Positions 35,173 to 48,018 of a stretch of DNA of 64,000 nt are shown here, one piece after another. The notes beneath the pieces are model-generated. The model ran no database searches. It was not told where the DNA came from and saw nothing but the letters and a program-made list of their open reading frames with translations. The position numbers and the translations under genes were made by a program. Location: positions 1,302,001-1,366,000 of the forward strand of contig NZ_CP054705.1 of assembly GCF_016495725.1 (NCBI RefSeq), written 5' to 3'. How positions within the stretch are numbered: position 1 is the stretch's first letter; each line of letters starts with the position of its first letter. This DNA is from Salicibibacter cibarius (GTDB taxonomy: Bacteria; Bacillota; Bacilli; Bacillales; Marinococcaceae).

Positions 35173-35511
35173 ACCGTTTTGCCGAGGAGGCCCCTTCAAC
35201 ATCTTTGGTTTAATTGGGGACTGCCGAATAACGGAAAAAGATTGGCACATAAGCATTTTCCGTTGATGTTGTCAAAACTGGATGCAAGGAAATCTATCCT
35301 AAAAGCAGAAAACCCTTGCACGTCTGGAAACATACGAAGGGATGACGCTGTAATGGCGGGGCTCCAGCGGAAAAACGGACGCGTCAAGACCCCGCAGCGC
35401 CGGTTTTGCGCGAGGAGGCTTGACCGTTCATCCGCGAAAAAGCGAAGCCATGGAAGCGGCATCCCGGTTTCAGCTGATATATGCAGTTGTTCAGCAATCC
35501 CTAATTGTAGA
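35173..35511. repeat. Intergenic palindromes including REP-like element copy 2
   Basis: No gene seen. AACGGAAAA (35230-35238) and TTTTCCGTT (35256-35264) form one stem. From about 35354 to 35452 lies a GC-rich element with GCGGGGCTCCAGCGGAAAAA, then AAGACCCCGCAGCGC, GCGAGGAGGCTTGACC and CCGCGAAAAAGCG, similar in layout to the element at 18081-18180. Confidence 0.45.
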
Positions 35512-36534
35512 TCACAGTTCATCGCAATACGCATTAAAAAGATTTGCCGCTCTTATAATATCGTCCTTCGTTATCTCACGATACGTTGTCATTCTAACAT
35601 GATCGCCTGTGATGCTCTTGACCTTGAGCCCTCTTTGCAAAAGATTGGATTCAAAGGTTTTGGCCGATAGGCCACTCGGTGAAACGTCAGCGATGACGAT
35701 ATTTGTTTGAACGTTATCCATCTGAATGTCTATTTTATCATTGTTTTTTAGCATGCTTGCCAACAGATAAGCTTTCTCATGATCTTTCTTTAATCGATCC
35801 GCTTCGTGTTGGATTGCGGCAATTCCTGCAGCCGCGACTACGCCTGATTGCCGCATTGCCCCTCCCAGTAATTTTCTTATGTTCCTTGCACTTTCAATAA
35901 ACGTTTTTTCCCCGCAGAGTAACGATCCCACCGGAGCGCCCAGTCCCTTGGATAGAGAAAACATAAGCGAGTCCACGGAATCGACTAATTGCTTGACCGG
36001 GGTATTTAAATGCACAGATGCATTAAAGATTCTAGCTCCATCCAAATGAACAGGAATATTATGTTCATGAGCAGCTTTACAGATCGCATCCGTCTGTTCT
36101 TTTGACATACAAGTGCCGCCGTTGAAATTATTCGTGTTTTCCAAGCAAAGAAGTTTAATCTCATGCTCATTCATCAACTGCTGGATGCTATCCATTTCAG
36201 GGGCCCCACATTCGTCCGTTTCGAAAAACCGCGGGATTAACCCTCCTATACTATCCATAAAAGGTGCTTTTTCGCTTTTGTTTATATGGGATGATTCGCC
36301 TGCCAGAACATTGTCTCCTCTTGTACAATGGGTCAATAAAGCGATGAGATTGGCCATCGTTCCACTGTTGCAAAAAAGCGCAGCTTCCTTCCCGGTCACG
36401 TCAGCAGCTATGTTTTCCAGTTTATTAACGGTCGGGTCTTCTGCCCTGCCATCATCCCCTACTTCTGCTTCATACATCGCCTTTCTCATTTTTTCGGTCG
36501 GTTTCGTTAATGTATCACTTCTTAGATCTATGAT
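35512..36534 (-). CDS. Low-specificity L-threonine aldolase, apparent ATC start
   Basis: A PLP fold-type I enzyme cleaving L-threonine or allo-threonine to glycine and acetaldehyde. LFCNSGTMANLIAL, VHLDGARIFNA (PLP-binding Asp) and MFSLSKGLGAPVGS (Schiff-base Lys) are present. The first ATG (36489) would cut off the conserved N terminus and has no ribosome binding site. In frame upstream the family sequence IDLRSDTLTKPTEK is intact and begins at ATC 36534, seven bases after GAGGAGG, exactly where ATG is expected. So either a rare ATC start or a one-base change has hit the start codon. With ATC it is 340 residues, normal length. Confidence 0.8.
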   Translation of the reverse strand: MIDLRSDTLTKPTEKMRKAMYEAEVGDDGRAEDPTVNKLENIAADVTGKEAALFCNSGTMANLIALLTHCTRGDNVLAGESSHINKSEKAPFMDSIGGLIPRFFETDECGAPEMDSIQQLMNEHEIKLLCLENTNNFNGGTCMSKEQTDAICKAAHEHNIPVHLDGARIFNASVHLNTPVKQLVDSVDSLMFSLSKGLGAPVGSLLCGEKTFIESARNIRKLLGGAMRQSGVVAAAGIAAIQHEADRLKKDHEKAYLLASMLKNNDKIDIQMDNVQTNIVIADVSPSGLSAKTFESNLLQRGLKVKSITGDHVRMTTYREITKDDIIRAANLFNAYCDEL

Positions 36535-36590
36535 TTGATCGCCTCCTCATATTGGCCGAGTTTTCGGTTTAAGTAATTTTTTTCTTCAGC

Positions 36591-36619
36591 TTAAGAAAAT
36601 AGTGAATATCTGCTATAAT
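36591..36619 (+). promoter_or_regulatory. Promoter of the pcrB-pcrA-ligA-camS operon
   Basis: TTAAGA at 36591-36596 and a perfect TATAAT at 36614-36619 are 17 bases apart. About 115 bases of leader separate it from pcrB, with GGGTTGTAGGGTCGCCC-like self-complementary sequence but no recognised riboswitch. Confidence 0.6.
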
Positions 36620-36735
36620 ATAAGCTTGAGGAACAGTTCACAAGTAGGAGAAATTGTACCCGAATTCAAGTGCACGTGAAAAATGATTGGGGTTGTAGGG
36701 TCGCCCTCATCAACCTGAAGTGGAGGCCTCTTAAA

Positions 36736-37449
36736 ATGATCGAAGAAATGAAAGCTTGGCGTCACGCGTTTAAAGTGGATCCGGCGAGACCACACTCGGA
36801 AAAGTGGCTTGAAGAGATTTGTGAGTCGGGAACAGATGTGGTGATTGTTGGCGGCACAGAAGGAACGACTATCGACAATGTAACAGAATGTTTAGCGGCT
36901 GTCAGGCGTTTTTCAGTGCCGTGTGTGTTGGAAGTGACAGAATTGGAAGCACTCACGCCCGGATTTGACGCTTACTTGATACCGGTCGTTTTAAATGCCC
37001 ATCATTCGGCATTTATTAGCGGTCTGCACCAACAAGCACTGAAAGCCCACGGTCAGTTTCTGAAATCGGCCGAAGTCTGGGGCGAAGGGTACTGTATTTT
37101 GAATCGCCATTCCAGTGCGGCAAAACGAACAGCTGCGGATGCGGCAATGGATATGGACGATATCGTCGCGTTTTCTCGATTTTCCGAAAGTGTTTTGCGG
37201 ATGCCAATCTTTTATCTTGAATACAGCGGTACATATGGCGACATTGAAGTTGTAAAAAAAGTAAGCCAAACGCTTGAACACGCCCGACTTTTTTACGGCG
37301 GAGGAATACATTCGGCGGAACAAGCGACGGAAATGGCCGCATGGGCGGATACGGTTGTCGTTGGCAACGCCCTCTATGAAAATAAAGAAGAAGCATTGAA
37401 CACCGTAAAAGCAGTGAAAGAAACAAAAAGGCAAACCAACAAGCGCTAA
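36736..37449 (+). CDS. pcrB: Heptaprenylglyceryl phosphate synthase PcrB
   Basis: A 237-residue TIM-barrel prenyltransferase joining heptaprenyl diphosphate to sn-glycerol-1-phosphate. [40 protein letters not shown] and [11 protein letters not shown] are conserved PcrB segments. ATG 36736 is nine bases after GGAGG; the frame is open to 36670 but the extra residues are not family sequence. It precedes pcrA as in B. subtilis; the two genes are 13 bases apart. Confidence 0.93.
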   Translation: MIEEMKAWRHAFKVDPARPHSEKWLEEICESGTDVVIVGGTEGTTIDNVTECLAAVRRFSVPCVLEVTELEALTPGFDAYLIPVVLNAHHSAFISGLHQQALKAHGQFLKSAEVWGEGYCILNRHSSAAKRTAADAAMDMDDIVAFSRFSESVLRMPIFYLEYSGTYGDIEVVKKVSQTLEHARLFYGGGIHSAEQATEMAAWADTVVVGNALYENKEEALNTVKAVKETKRQTNKR

Positions 37450-37462
37450 GGATGTGCGTGTC

Positions 37463-41754
<4,292 letters not shown>

Positions 41755-41784
41755 CGGAGGCGCTTTCCGAAAGGGGGGGGTTGG

Positions 41785-43011
41785 ATGAACAGAAGGATGT
41801 TGGCGGTAGGTTTAGCTTTGGTGCTGGCTCTTTCCGGATGTGCAGATTTTTTGGATCCGGGCACGTCAGAGGAAACAGCAGAGACAGAGGAGGGGGAACC
41901 ACAACAAGAAACGGCAGATGTGGGGGAACCGGTTCCCAGTTTGTCGGAATACTACCGAAATGTTTTCCCGGATGGTGAATATGAAGCTGGAGAAGTTAGA
42001 GGGTATACATCGGGGGAAGGCTGCTATTCGGGTTCCGCCTATAACCGTTTGGACTTGGAACGGCTGGAAATAGGGCTTAGTGAGATAGCTTCGGAGACGT
42101 TTCCGCCTGAAGATTATTTTATTCAAGAAGGGCAATTTTTAGGAAGCGATGAAATGAATGCTTGGCTGGCCCGTTATGAAGAGTCCGATGAGGATGATGA
42201 AGAAGAGGAATATGCAGGCTTGGGACTTAACCCGCAACTCGAAGGCGGGGATGATTTTGAAGAGCAGCATAGCAATAATCCATGTGTTCTTTCCCATATT
42301 ATCGAACAAAACTATCACATCGAAAATGACGATGGAGAGCTGCAATTGGGCGGTGTAGGGGTAGCGCTATCCTTAAATAGCATCTATTATTTCCGTGAGG
42401 AAGACGAAGATGGCAACTACGGCCCTTGGTATGATGAAGAGATCTCAGAAGAAGAGGCGATCGAATCCGGCGAGGAAATGGCGGAAGAAATCGTTAACCG
42501 GTTGCGTTCGGATGAACGGGAAGAAGGGATGTTGAACGACGTCCCGATCGTCATCAATCTTTTCAGAGAAGCTCCGCGAAATTCAACCACACCGGGGGAA
42601 TTCATCGCAACAGCAACCGCTGAAGCAGGAAGTGATCTTGGCAGTTGGGAGACGTTGAATGAGGAGCATTACTTTTTTCCATCCGAACAAGCATTCGAAA
42701 ATGTGCCTGAAGATGCTGAGCGTTTTAACCAATTCAATGAAGCGTTAAACAGTTATTTTAGCAACCATATTGGTGTAACCGCCCGGGGGCATTATCAGAG
42801 CAATGCACTCGAGCGTCTCTCTATTGAAGTGCCCATCCGGTTTCAAACTAAAATGGAGACAATCGCGGTGACCCAGCAGGCGGCAAGTGAGCTGGAGGAA
42901 CATTTTCCGACGGACATTGACATCAGCCTTACCGTTACAACGAATGACCGGACGGAAGCATTGATTACGAGAGAGAGCGAAGAAGAGGTGAACGTGCACA
43001 TTTATGAATAA
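41785..43011 (+). CDS. camS: CamS family lipoprotein
   Basis: A 408-residue lipoprotein: basic start MNRRM, hydrophobic stretch, lipobox LSGC with Cys near residue 19. A very acidic linker (residues about 25-50) is followed by the CamS domain, with LERLEIGLSEIASETFPPEDYFIQEGQ-type sequence and many Asp/Glu. Homologous to B. subtilis YerH and enterococcal pheromone precursor CamS; its cellular role in bacilli is unclear. ATG 41785 follows GGGGGGGG-type purine tract. Its position after ligA matches B. subtilis. The acid richness fits a salt-adapted host. Confidence 0.87.
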   Translation: MNRRMLAVGLALVLALSGCADFLDPGTSEETAETEEGEPQQETADVGEPVPSLSEYYRNVFPDGEYEAGEVRGYTSGEGCYSGSAYNRLDLERLEIGLSEIASETFPPEDYFIQEGQFLGSDEMNAWLARYEESDEDDEEEEYAGLGLNPQLEGGDDFEEQHSNNPCVLSHIIEQNYHIENDDGELQLGGVGVALSLNSIYYFREEDEDGNYGPWYDEEISEEEAIESGEEMAEEIVNRLRSDEREEGMLNDVPIVINLFREAPRNSTTPGEFIATATAEAGSDLGSWETLNEEHYFFPSEQAFENVPEDAERFNQFNEALNSYFSNHIGVTARGHYQSNALERLSIEVPIRFQTKMETIAVTQQAASELEEHFPTDIDISLTVTTNDRTEALITRESEEEVNVHIYE

Positions 43012-43029
43012 ACGAAAATTATAGGCAGC

Positions 43030-43560
43030 GCGATTCCCTTGGAGGGCGAACGGCGCCGAGAGGAACAAGCGAGGCCAAGTAATCCCTCGGGCGAAGGTCG
43101 AACGGCGTCGAGAGGAACAAGTGAGTCAAAGTAATCCCTCAGACGGAGGTCGAACGGCGCCGAGAGGAACAAGCGAGTCAAAGTAATTCCTCAGACGAAG
43201 ATCGAGCTGCACCGAAAGGAACAAGCGAGTCAAAGTAATCCCTCAGATGGAGGGCGAACGGCGCCGAGAGGAACAAGCGAGTCAAAGTAATCCCTCAGAC
43301 GGGGATCGAGCTACACCGAGAGGAACAAGCGAGTCAAAGTAATCCCTCAGACGAAGATCGAGCTGCACTGAGAGGAACAAGCGAGTCAAAGTAATCCCTT
43401 GGAAGAAGGTCGAACTGCACCGAGAAGAACAAGTGAGTCAAAATAATCCCTCAAACGGAGGTCGAGTTACACCGAGAGGAACAAGTGAGTCAAAGTAATC
43501 CCTCAGACGGGGATCGAACTGCCCTGAGAGGAACAAGTGAATCAAAGTAATCCCCGTCCC
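43030..43560. repeat. 52-bp tandem repeat, ten copies with exact period
   Basis: GAGGAACAAG or close variants start at 43060, 43112, 43164, 43216, 43268, 43320, 43372, 43424, 43476 and 43528, always 52 bases apart with no insertion or deletion. The shared word AAAGTAATCCCTCAGACG follows; the stretch before GAGGAAC (CGAACGGCGCCGA / CGAGCTGCACCGA) varies most. Same family as 24101-24360 but opposite orientation. Confidence 0.95.
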
Positions 43561-43623
43561 TCTCAGAGTGAGAGCCCTCCTTATCAATGTTGAATTTCAT
43601 AGTAATGTCAAAAGAATTTCCGG

Positions 43624-43692
43624 AACGTTACACTCTACACTGTGTAACGTTATGACCTCATTTTTGCTCACGTGCCCGTGTTTTGGTATGAT
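43624..43692 (+). promoter_or_regulatory. gatCAB promoter with upstream 10-bp palindrome
   Basis: AACGTTACAC (43624-43633) and GTGTAACGTT (43642-43651) form a perfect inverted repeat with 8-base spacer. Twelve bases later comes TTGCTC (43664-43669), 17 bases, TATGAT (43687-43692), the likely gatC promoter. The palindrome may be an operator or a transcript hairpin after camS. Confidence 0.6.
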
Positions 43693-43732
43693 CATAGTGT
43701 TGCTGAGTCTAATGATTGAGAGGTGAACAGCA

Positions 43733-44023
43733 GTGGCTGAAATCACAAAAGAACAAGTGAAACATGTAGCGGACCTTGCACGCTTAACGTTTAGTGATGA
43801 TGAATTAGAAACATTTGCCAAACAAATGGGCGATGTTATTAAATATGCGGAACGTCTCAATGAACTTGACACCGAAGATGTCGTACCGACGACGCACGTC
43901 ATGGACGTACGAAATGTTTTGCGTGAAGATGAAGTGCGCCCGTCTATGAAAAGAGAAGATGTGCTAAAAAATGCGCCAGCGTCGAAAGATGGACAATTTG
44001 AAGTTCCATCTGTCCTGGATTAA
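43733..44023 (+). CDS. gatC: Asp/Glu-tRNA amidotransferase subunit C
   Basis: A 96-residue subunit stabilising GatA-GatB of the amidotransferase that converts Glu-tRNA(Gln) and Asp-tRNA(Asn). [21 protein letters not shown] at the N terminus and [19 protein letters not shown] are conserved. Start GTG 43733 follows GAGAGGTGA. First gene of gatCAB; gatA follows after 13 bases. Confidence 0.95.
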   Translation: MAEITKEQVKHVADLARLTFSDDELETFAKQMGDVIKYAERLNELDTEDVVPTTHVMDVRNVLREDEVRPSMKREDVLKNAPASKDGQFEVPSVLD

Positions 44024-44036
44024 GGGAGTGAAAGCC

Positions 44037-45488
44037 GTGTCATTTATGGATGAAACGATCGCATCGATGCATAGCAAAATAAAAAATAAAGAAATAAAAG
44101 TGTCAGAGCTGACAGAAAAGGCTTACGAAAGAATTCGGGATGTCGATGATTCCGTGCAGGCATTTCTCACCTTGGATGAAGAAGGCGCGATGGCCCAGGC
44201 GCAATCGCTTGACGAGCAAGTGGGCAAAAGCGAGAACCAGCCATTATTTGGAATCCCCGCGGGTATTAAAGACAATATCATGACCGAAGGGCTGAAAACG
44301 ACGGCCGCCAGTCGGCTCCTCGATAATTTTAATCCTGTCTATGATGCAACCGTTATGAAGCGTTTGCGTGAACAAAACATCGTGACCGTCGGAAAATTAA
44401 ACATGGATGAGTTCGCAATGGGCTCTTCCAACGAGAATTCGGGATATCACAGTACGAAAAACCCTTGGAATACGAGTCACGTCCCCGGTGGTTCAAGCGG
44501 AGGCTCTGCTGCAGCAGTGGCAGCGGGAGAAGTGCCGTTTGCTTTAGGGTCGGATACCGGTGGCTCCATTCGACAGCCCGCCTCTTTTTGTGGAGTAGTT
44601 GGATTAAAGCCTACATATGGACGAGTGTCCCGTTACGGACTTGTGGCGTTCGCTTCTTCATTGGATCAAATTGGTCCGATTACCCGCACAGTCGAAGACA
44701 ACGCCTACGTGCTTCAGGAAATTGCCGGCCATGATGAGCGTGATTCTACATCTGTGGATGTGTCCGTGCCGGATTATCGCTCAGCACTTGAAGGAAACAT
44801 TAACGGTTTAAGAATTGCCATCCCGAAAGAGTTTTTGGATGAAGGGGTCGACGCCGGCGTTAAAGAACGGATTCAAACGGCGATTCGCACATTGGAAGGC
44901 ATGGGAGCGTCTTGCGAGGAAGTGTCGCTGCCGAATTCACGGTATGCGGTGGCCGCTTATTATTTGCTCGCATCCTCGGAAGCATCCGCCAATCTTGCCC
45001 GTTTTGACGGCATACGCTACGGCGTTCAAAAAGAGGGCGATGATTTATTGGATGTTTATAAAAAGACGAGAAGCGAAGGCTTTGGCGATGAAGTGAAGCG
45101 TCGTATTATGTTGGGGACGTTCGCGCTTAGCTCCGGGTACTATGACGCGTATTACAAAAAAGCGCAAAAAGTGCGGACGCTGATTCGTGAAGATTTTAAC
45201 CAAGTGTTGCACAGTTATGATGTCATTCTTGGTCCGACAGCACCGACGACAGCGTTTAAAATCGACGAACAAAAAAATGATCCGCTTACGATGTACCTTA
45301 ATGATATTTTAACCATCCCGGTGAACCTGTCCGGAAACCCGGCCCTATCCATTCCGTGCGGTTTTTCAAATGGACTTCCGGTCGGATTGCAGTTGATCGG
45401 CAAACCATTTGAAGAACGTATTCTGTACCGTGTCGGTCACGCTTATGAACAAGAAGCAGGACATTACAAAGAAAAACCGGGTTTATAG
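44037..45488 (+). CDS. gatA: Asp/Glu-tRNA amidotransferase subunit A
   Basis: A 483-residue amidase that releases ammonia from glutamine. The amidase signature [14 protein letters not shown], the Lys of [10 protein letters not shown], and [15 protein letters not shown] form the Ser-cisSer-Lys triad. GTG 44037 lies eight bases after AGGGAG and gives the family N terminus; the frame open into gatC is not used. Ten bases separate it from gatB. Confidence 0.96.
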   Translation: MSFMDETIASMHSKIKNKEIKVSELTEKAYERIRDVDDSVQAFLTLDEEGAMAQAQSLDEQVGKSENQPLFGIPAGIKDNIMTEGLKTTAASRLLDNFNPVYDATVMKRLREQNIVTVGKLNMDEFAMGSSNENSGYHSTKNPWNTSHVPGGSSGGSAAAVAAGEVPFALGSDTGGSIRQPASFCGVVGLKPTYGRVSRYGLVAFASSLDQIGPITRTVEDNAYVLQEIAGHDERDSTSVDVSVPDYRSALEGNINGLRIAIPKEFLDEGVDAGVKERIQTAIRTLEGMGASCEEVSLPNSRYAVAAYYLLASSEASANLARFDGIRYGVQKEGDDLLDVYKKTRSEGFGDEVKRRIMLGTFALSSGYYDAYYKKAQKVRTLIREDFNQVLHSYDVILGPTAPTTAFKIDEQKNDPLTMYLNDILTIPVNLSGNPALSIPCGFSNGLPVGLQLIGKPFEERILYRVGHAYEQEAGHYKEKPGL

Positions 45489-45498
45489 GGGGCAAACA

Positions 45499-46932
45499 AT
45501 GACATTCGATACGATTATCGGCCTGGAAGTGCATGCCGAACTAAAAACGGATACGAAAATTTTTTGTGGATGTTCCACGTCGTTTGGAGCGTCGCCAAAT
45601 ACACAAACATGCCCGGTTTGCCTTGGGCACCCGGGGGTTTTGCCGGTACTGAACAAACGAGCTGTTGATTTTGCGATTAAAGCGTCATTGGCGACAAATT
45701 GTACGGTCTCGGAGCATACAAAATTTGATCGTAAAAATTATTTTTACCCGGATAATCCGAAAGCATATCAAATCTCCCAGTTCGATCAACCTCTCGGTGA
45801 GCATGGGTCGATTGAGATTGAAGTTGACGGCAAGAAAAAATCGATCGGCATCACCCGTATTCATATAGAGGAGGACGCGGGAAAATTAACCCATGATGAC
45901 GAAGAAGATACGTCGCTCGTTGATTTTAACCGCGCGGGAACGCCGCTTATCGAGATTGTTTCCGAACCGGATATTCGCACGCCGGAAGAAGCGTATGCTT
46001 ATTTGGAAAAATTGAAGGCGATTCTCCAATATACGGAAGTGTCCGATTGTAAAATGGAAGAAGGCTCGCTCCGGTGTGACGCGAATATTTCCTTGCGTCC
46101 GAGCGGACAAGAGGAATTCGGAACGAAGACGGAACTGAAAAATTTAAACTCATTTGCCAACGTGCAAAAAGGGCTAGCTTTTGAAGAGAAGCGTCAGGAA
46201 CAAGAACTTCGCGACGGCAATGAACTTTTGCAGGAAACACGGCGTTGGAATGATGAGCGCAAAGAAACGACGCTCATGCGAGTGAAAGAAGGATCCGATG
46301 ATTACCGCTATTTTCCGGAACCGGATCTCGTCAATCTTTTTATTGATGAAGAATGGCAAGGCAGAATTGCAGAAGAAATCCCTGAACTCCCCGATGAAAG
46401 ACAGGAACGCTATATATCGGACTGGGAAATCCCCGCTTATGACGCTGGCGTGCTGACGCAAGTAAAGGCAAGCGCGGACTTTTTCGAAGAAACGGTGGCA
46501 GCAGGCGCGGACGCCAAGCAAGCCGCCAACTGGATGATGGGCGAAGTGAATGCTCATTTGAACGCCAATCATTTGGAGCTTGAAGATGTGGCCATGACAC
46601 CGACGGGGCTTGCCGAGTTGATCCATTTGATTGAAAAAGGAACGATCTCCAGCAAAATTGCCAAAAAAGTGTTCAAGACGTTGATTGAAGAGGGCGGAAG
46701 TCCCGAGCAAATCGTCAAAGACCAAGGGCTCGTGCAAATTTCCGATGAAAGTGAATTAAAGTCGATCGTCGAAGGCATTTTGGAAGCAAACCAAAAATCC
46801 ATTGACGACTATAAAAACGGCAAAGACAAAGCCTTCGGTTTCCTCGTCGGCCAAACGATGAAAGAAACAAAAGGGAAAGCGAATCCGCAAGTCGTGAATA
46901 AACTGATTAAAGAAGGCATTGACGCGCGGTAA
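45499..46932 (+). CDS. gatB: Asp/Glu-tRNA amidotransferase subunit B
   Basis: A 477-residue kinase/transamidase subunit. [31 protein letters not shown] with zinc-binding Cys, [19 protein letters not shown] and the C-terminal YqeY-like tRNA-binding domain ([21 protein letters not shown]) are present. ATG 45499 follows AGGGGGC just after the gatA stop; upstream frame within gatA is a shadow. A strong terminator follows. Confidence 0.96.
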   Translation: MTFDTIIGLEVHAELKTDTKIFCGCSTSFGASPNTQTCPVCLGHPGVLPVLNKRAVDFAIKASLATNCTVSEHTKFDRKNYFYPDNPKAYQISQFDQPLGEHGSIEIEVDGKKKSIGITRIHIEEDAGKLTHDDEEDTSLVDFNRAGTPLIEIVSEPDIRTPEEAYAYLEKLKAILQYTEVSDCKMEEGSLRCDANISLRPSGQEEFGTKTELKNLNSFANVQKGLAFEEKRQEQELRDGNELLQETRRWNDERKETTLMRVKEGSDDYRYFPEPDLVNLFIDEEWQGRIAEEIPELPDERQERYISDWEIPAYDAGVLTQVKASADFFEETVAAGADAKQAANWMMGEVNAHLNANHLELEDVAMTPTGLAELIHLIEKGTISSKIAKKVFKTLIEEGGSPEQIVKDQGLVQISDESELKSIVEGILEANQKSIDDYKNGKDKAFGFLVGQTMKETKGKANPQVVNKLIKEGIDAR

Positions 46933-46936
46933 AAAA

Positions 46937-46972
46937 AGCCAACCCCATCCCTTTATTCGGGAGGGGTTGGCT
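46937..46972 (+). terminator. Terminator of gatCAB
   Basis: AGCCAACCCCATCCC pairs with GGGAGGGGTTGGCT around TTTATTC, followed by ATTTGTT. It overlaps the 3' end of the convergent small gene at 46971. Confidence 0.9.
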
Positions 46973-47162
46973 ATTTGTTCCTACGGGAAATAAAGAAAAC
47001 GAGTGCCCCGATCATGATAAGCAGGAGCGCGGCAGTTGGTACCCAACCAGCGCCGCCTTCGGCGTCATCGATGGCTTCGGCTGCAGATATCGTTGATGTA
47101 TACGTTAGCGAAAGGATAATAATGATAGCGGTAAGAAAAGGGCTATATTTAACAGCGTTCAT
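46971..47162 (-). CDS. Small secreted/membrane protein with C-terminal anchor
   Basis: A 63-residue protein from ATG 47162, preceded by GGAGGAATAAGA. Residues 1-27 look like a signal peptide ending near ISAAEA; a short acidic stretch (EAIDDAEGGAG) and a second hydrophobic segment (VPTAALLLIMIGALVFFI) with SRRNK tail follow. The extracellular part is only about 15 residues. Longer frame upstream to 47207 lacks a ribosome binding site. Unknown function. Confidence 0.6.
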   Translation of the reverse strand: MNAVKYSPFLTAIIIILSLTYTSTISAAEAIDDAEGGAGWVPTAALLLIMIGALVFFISRRNK

Positions 47163-47216
47163 TCTTATTCCTCCCAGAGCAGTCTGAGGATTTGTGAGGT
47201 GAGGCAAGAGATCAAA

Positions 47217-47246
47217 CTAAAAAACACGAGGGGATGTCTCCTCGTG
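47217..47246 (-). terminator. Terminator of the 32-residue small gene
   Basis: On the minus strand CACGAGG and CCTCGTG pair around a short loop, followed by TTTTTTAG. Confidence 0.85.
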
Positions 47247-47253
47247 CAGTGCC

Positions 47254-47352
47254 TTAAGCCTTTTTCTTTGCCGTTACCATTGAAAATGCGGACCAAGCGA
47301 GTATGGCAATTGCAAGAATCACCGTCAATGGTTCCATCCAATGAACGTCCAT
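47254..47352 (-). CDS. Single-span 32-residue membrane protein
   Basis: ATG 47352 follows AGGAGGG with nine bases of spacing. The product starts MDVHWMEPL, has one hydrophobic helix (TVILAIAILAWSAFSMV) and ends TAKKKA. A perfect terminator follows eight bases after the stop. Good start signals and a terminator argue for a real gene despite its size. Function unknown. Confidence 0.55.
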   Translation of the reverse strand: MDVHWMEPLTVILAIAILAWSAFSMVTAKKKA

Positions 47353-47449
47353 ATATCTCGTCCCTCCTGCTAGCGTTCACTTATCTAAGTTAAGGATAAG
47401 CTGTTTTTTGGTTCACGTCAAGGATGCAAGGACCTTACACTGTGTCGTT

Positions 47450-47541
47450 TATCAGCCGAAACCGTCTCGATATCAGCCTAAAATTAAAATATATCAGCCG
47501 AAACCATCAATATATCAACCAAAACAAAAGGTTTATCAGCC
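47450..47541. repeat. Exact 21-bp tandem repeat (TATCAGCC), five copies
   Basis: TATCAGCC or TATCAACC starts at 47450, 47471, 47492, 47513 and 47534, exactly 21 bases apart; the other 13 bases vary. In one frame the units read YQPK plus three residues, with third-base changes CCG/CCT/CCA and CAG/CAA. It lies just upstream of a promoter, so protein coding is doubtful. Confidence 0.85.
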
Positions 47542-47565
47542 AAACGGAATAAACATTTTGCTTGT

Positions 47566-47595
47566 TTGTACAAAGGTACGGCCTCTCTTTATAAT
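47566..47595 (+). promoter_or_regulatory. Promoter of the 72-residue membrane protein gene
   Basis: TTGTAC (47566-47571), 18 bases, perfect TATAAT (47590-47595). TGTACA occurs on both sides of the promoter. Confidence 0.65.
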
Positions 47596-47635
47596 AAAGT
47601 GTACAAGCCTTAACGGGAATGAAAGGTTGTTCATT

Positions 47636-47854
47636 TTGGATATAACACTAACAATTATTGTTACGATTGTTGTGCTCCTGTTCTTCTTCCTATTATTGGC
47701 GGCGCTCAACATTGCCGCTCATGCGTATATTATCAAATCAGGGGCCTCGTATCGAAAAATACTGGGGCACACGCTTCTCATGATGGCGATAGTTCTGTGC
47801 TTGGTCTTATTTTTTGGCGTTTTATGTGGTGAAAACATTACTGTAACAATATAA
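47636..47854 (+). CDS. Small two-helix membrane protein
   Basis: A 72-residue protein from TTG 47636, nine bases after AAAGG and 40 bases after the TATAAT. Two hydrophobic segments (LTIIVTIVVLLFFFLLLAALNI and HTLLMMAIVLCLVLFFGVL, listed by their ends) flank a short basic loop KSGASYRKILG. The frame is open back to 47408 through the 21-bp repeats, but that part lies upstream of the promoter. Unknown function; followed after 11 bases by the glycerate kinase remnant. Confidence 0.55.
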   Translation: MDITLTIIVTIVVLLFFFLLLAALNIAAHAYIIKSGASYRKILGHTLLMMAIVLCLVLFFGVLCGENITVTI

Positions 47855-47865
47855 GGGGAATGATT

Positions 47866-48018
47866 ATGGCAACGATACTCATCGCACCGGATTCATTCAA
47901 GGAAAGCATGAGTGCGCGAGAAGCAGCAGAAGCGATTTAAGCAGGGTTTCAACAAGCAGGCGAGCCCCATGACTACCATCTATTCCCGATGGGCGATGGC
48001 GGTCCTTACTGTCAATAA
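47866..48018 (+). pseudogene. Glycerate kinase, broken N-terminal remnant
   Basis: ATG 47866, after AAGGGGAATG, encodes ATILIAPDSFKESMSAREA, the classic N terminus of GlxK-type glycerate kinases, then a TAA at 47938, then in the same frame AGFQQAGEPHDYHLFPMGDGG before homology stops at about 48000. So a nonsense codon and loss of the remaining 300 or so residues. It marks the left edge of the AT-rich catabolic island; a deletion or insertion joined foreign DNA here. Confidence 0.85.

Noticed and set aside
36670-36735. N-terminal extension of PcrB
   Set aside because: Not family-like; ATG 36736 has GGAGG at proper spacing.
47408-47635. N-terminal YQPK repeat domain of the small membrane protein
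   Set aside because: The promoter (47566-47595) and a ribosome binding site for TTG 47636 lie after it; the repeat part lacks its own start signals.
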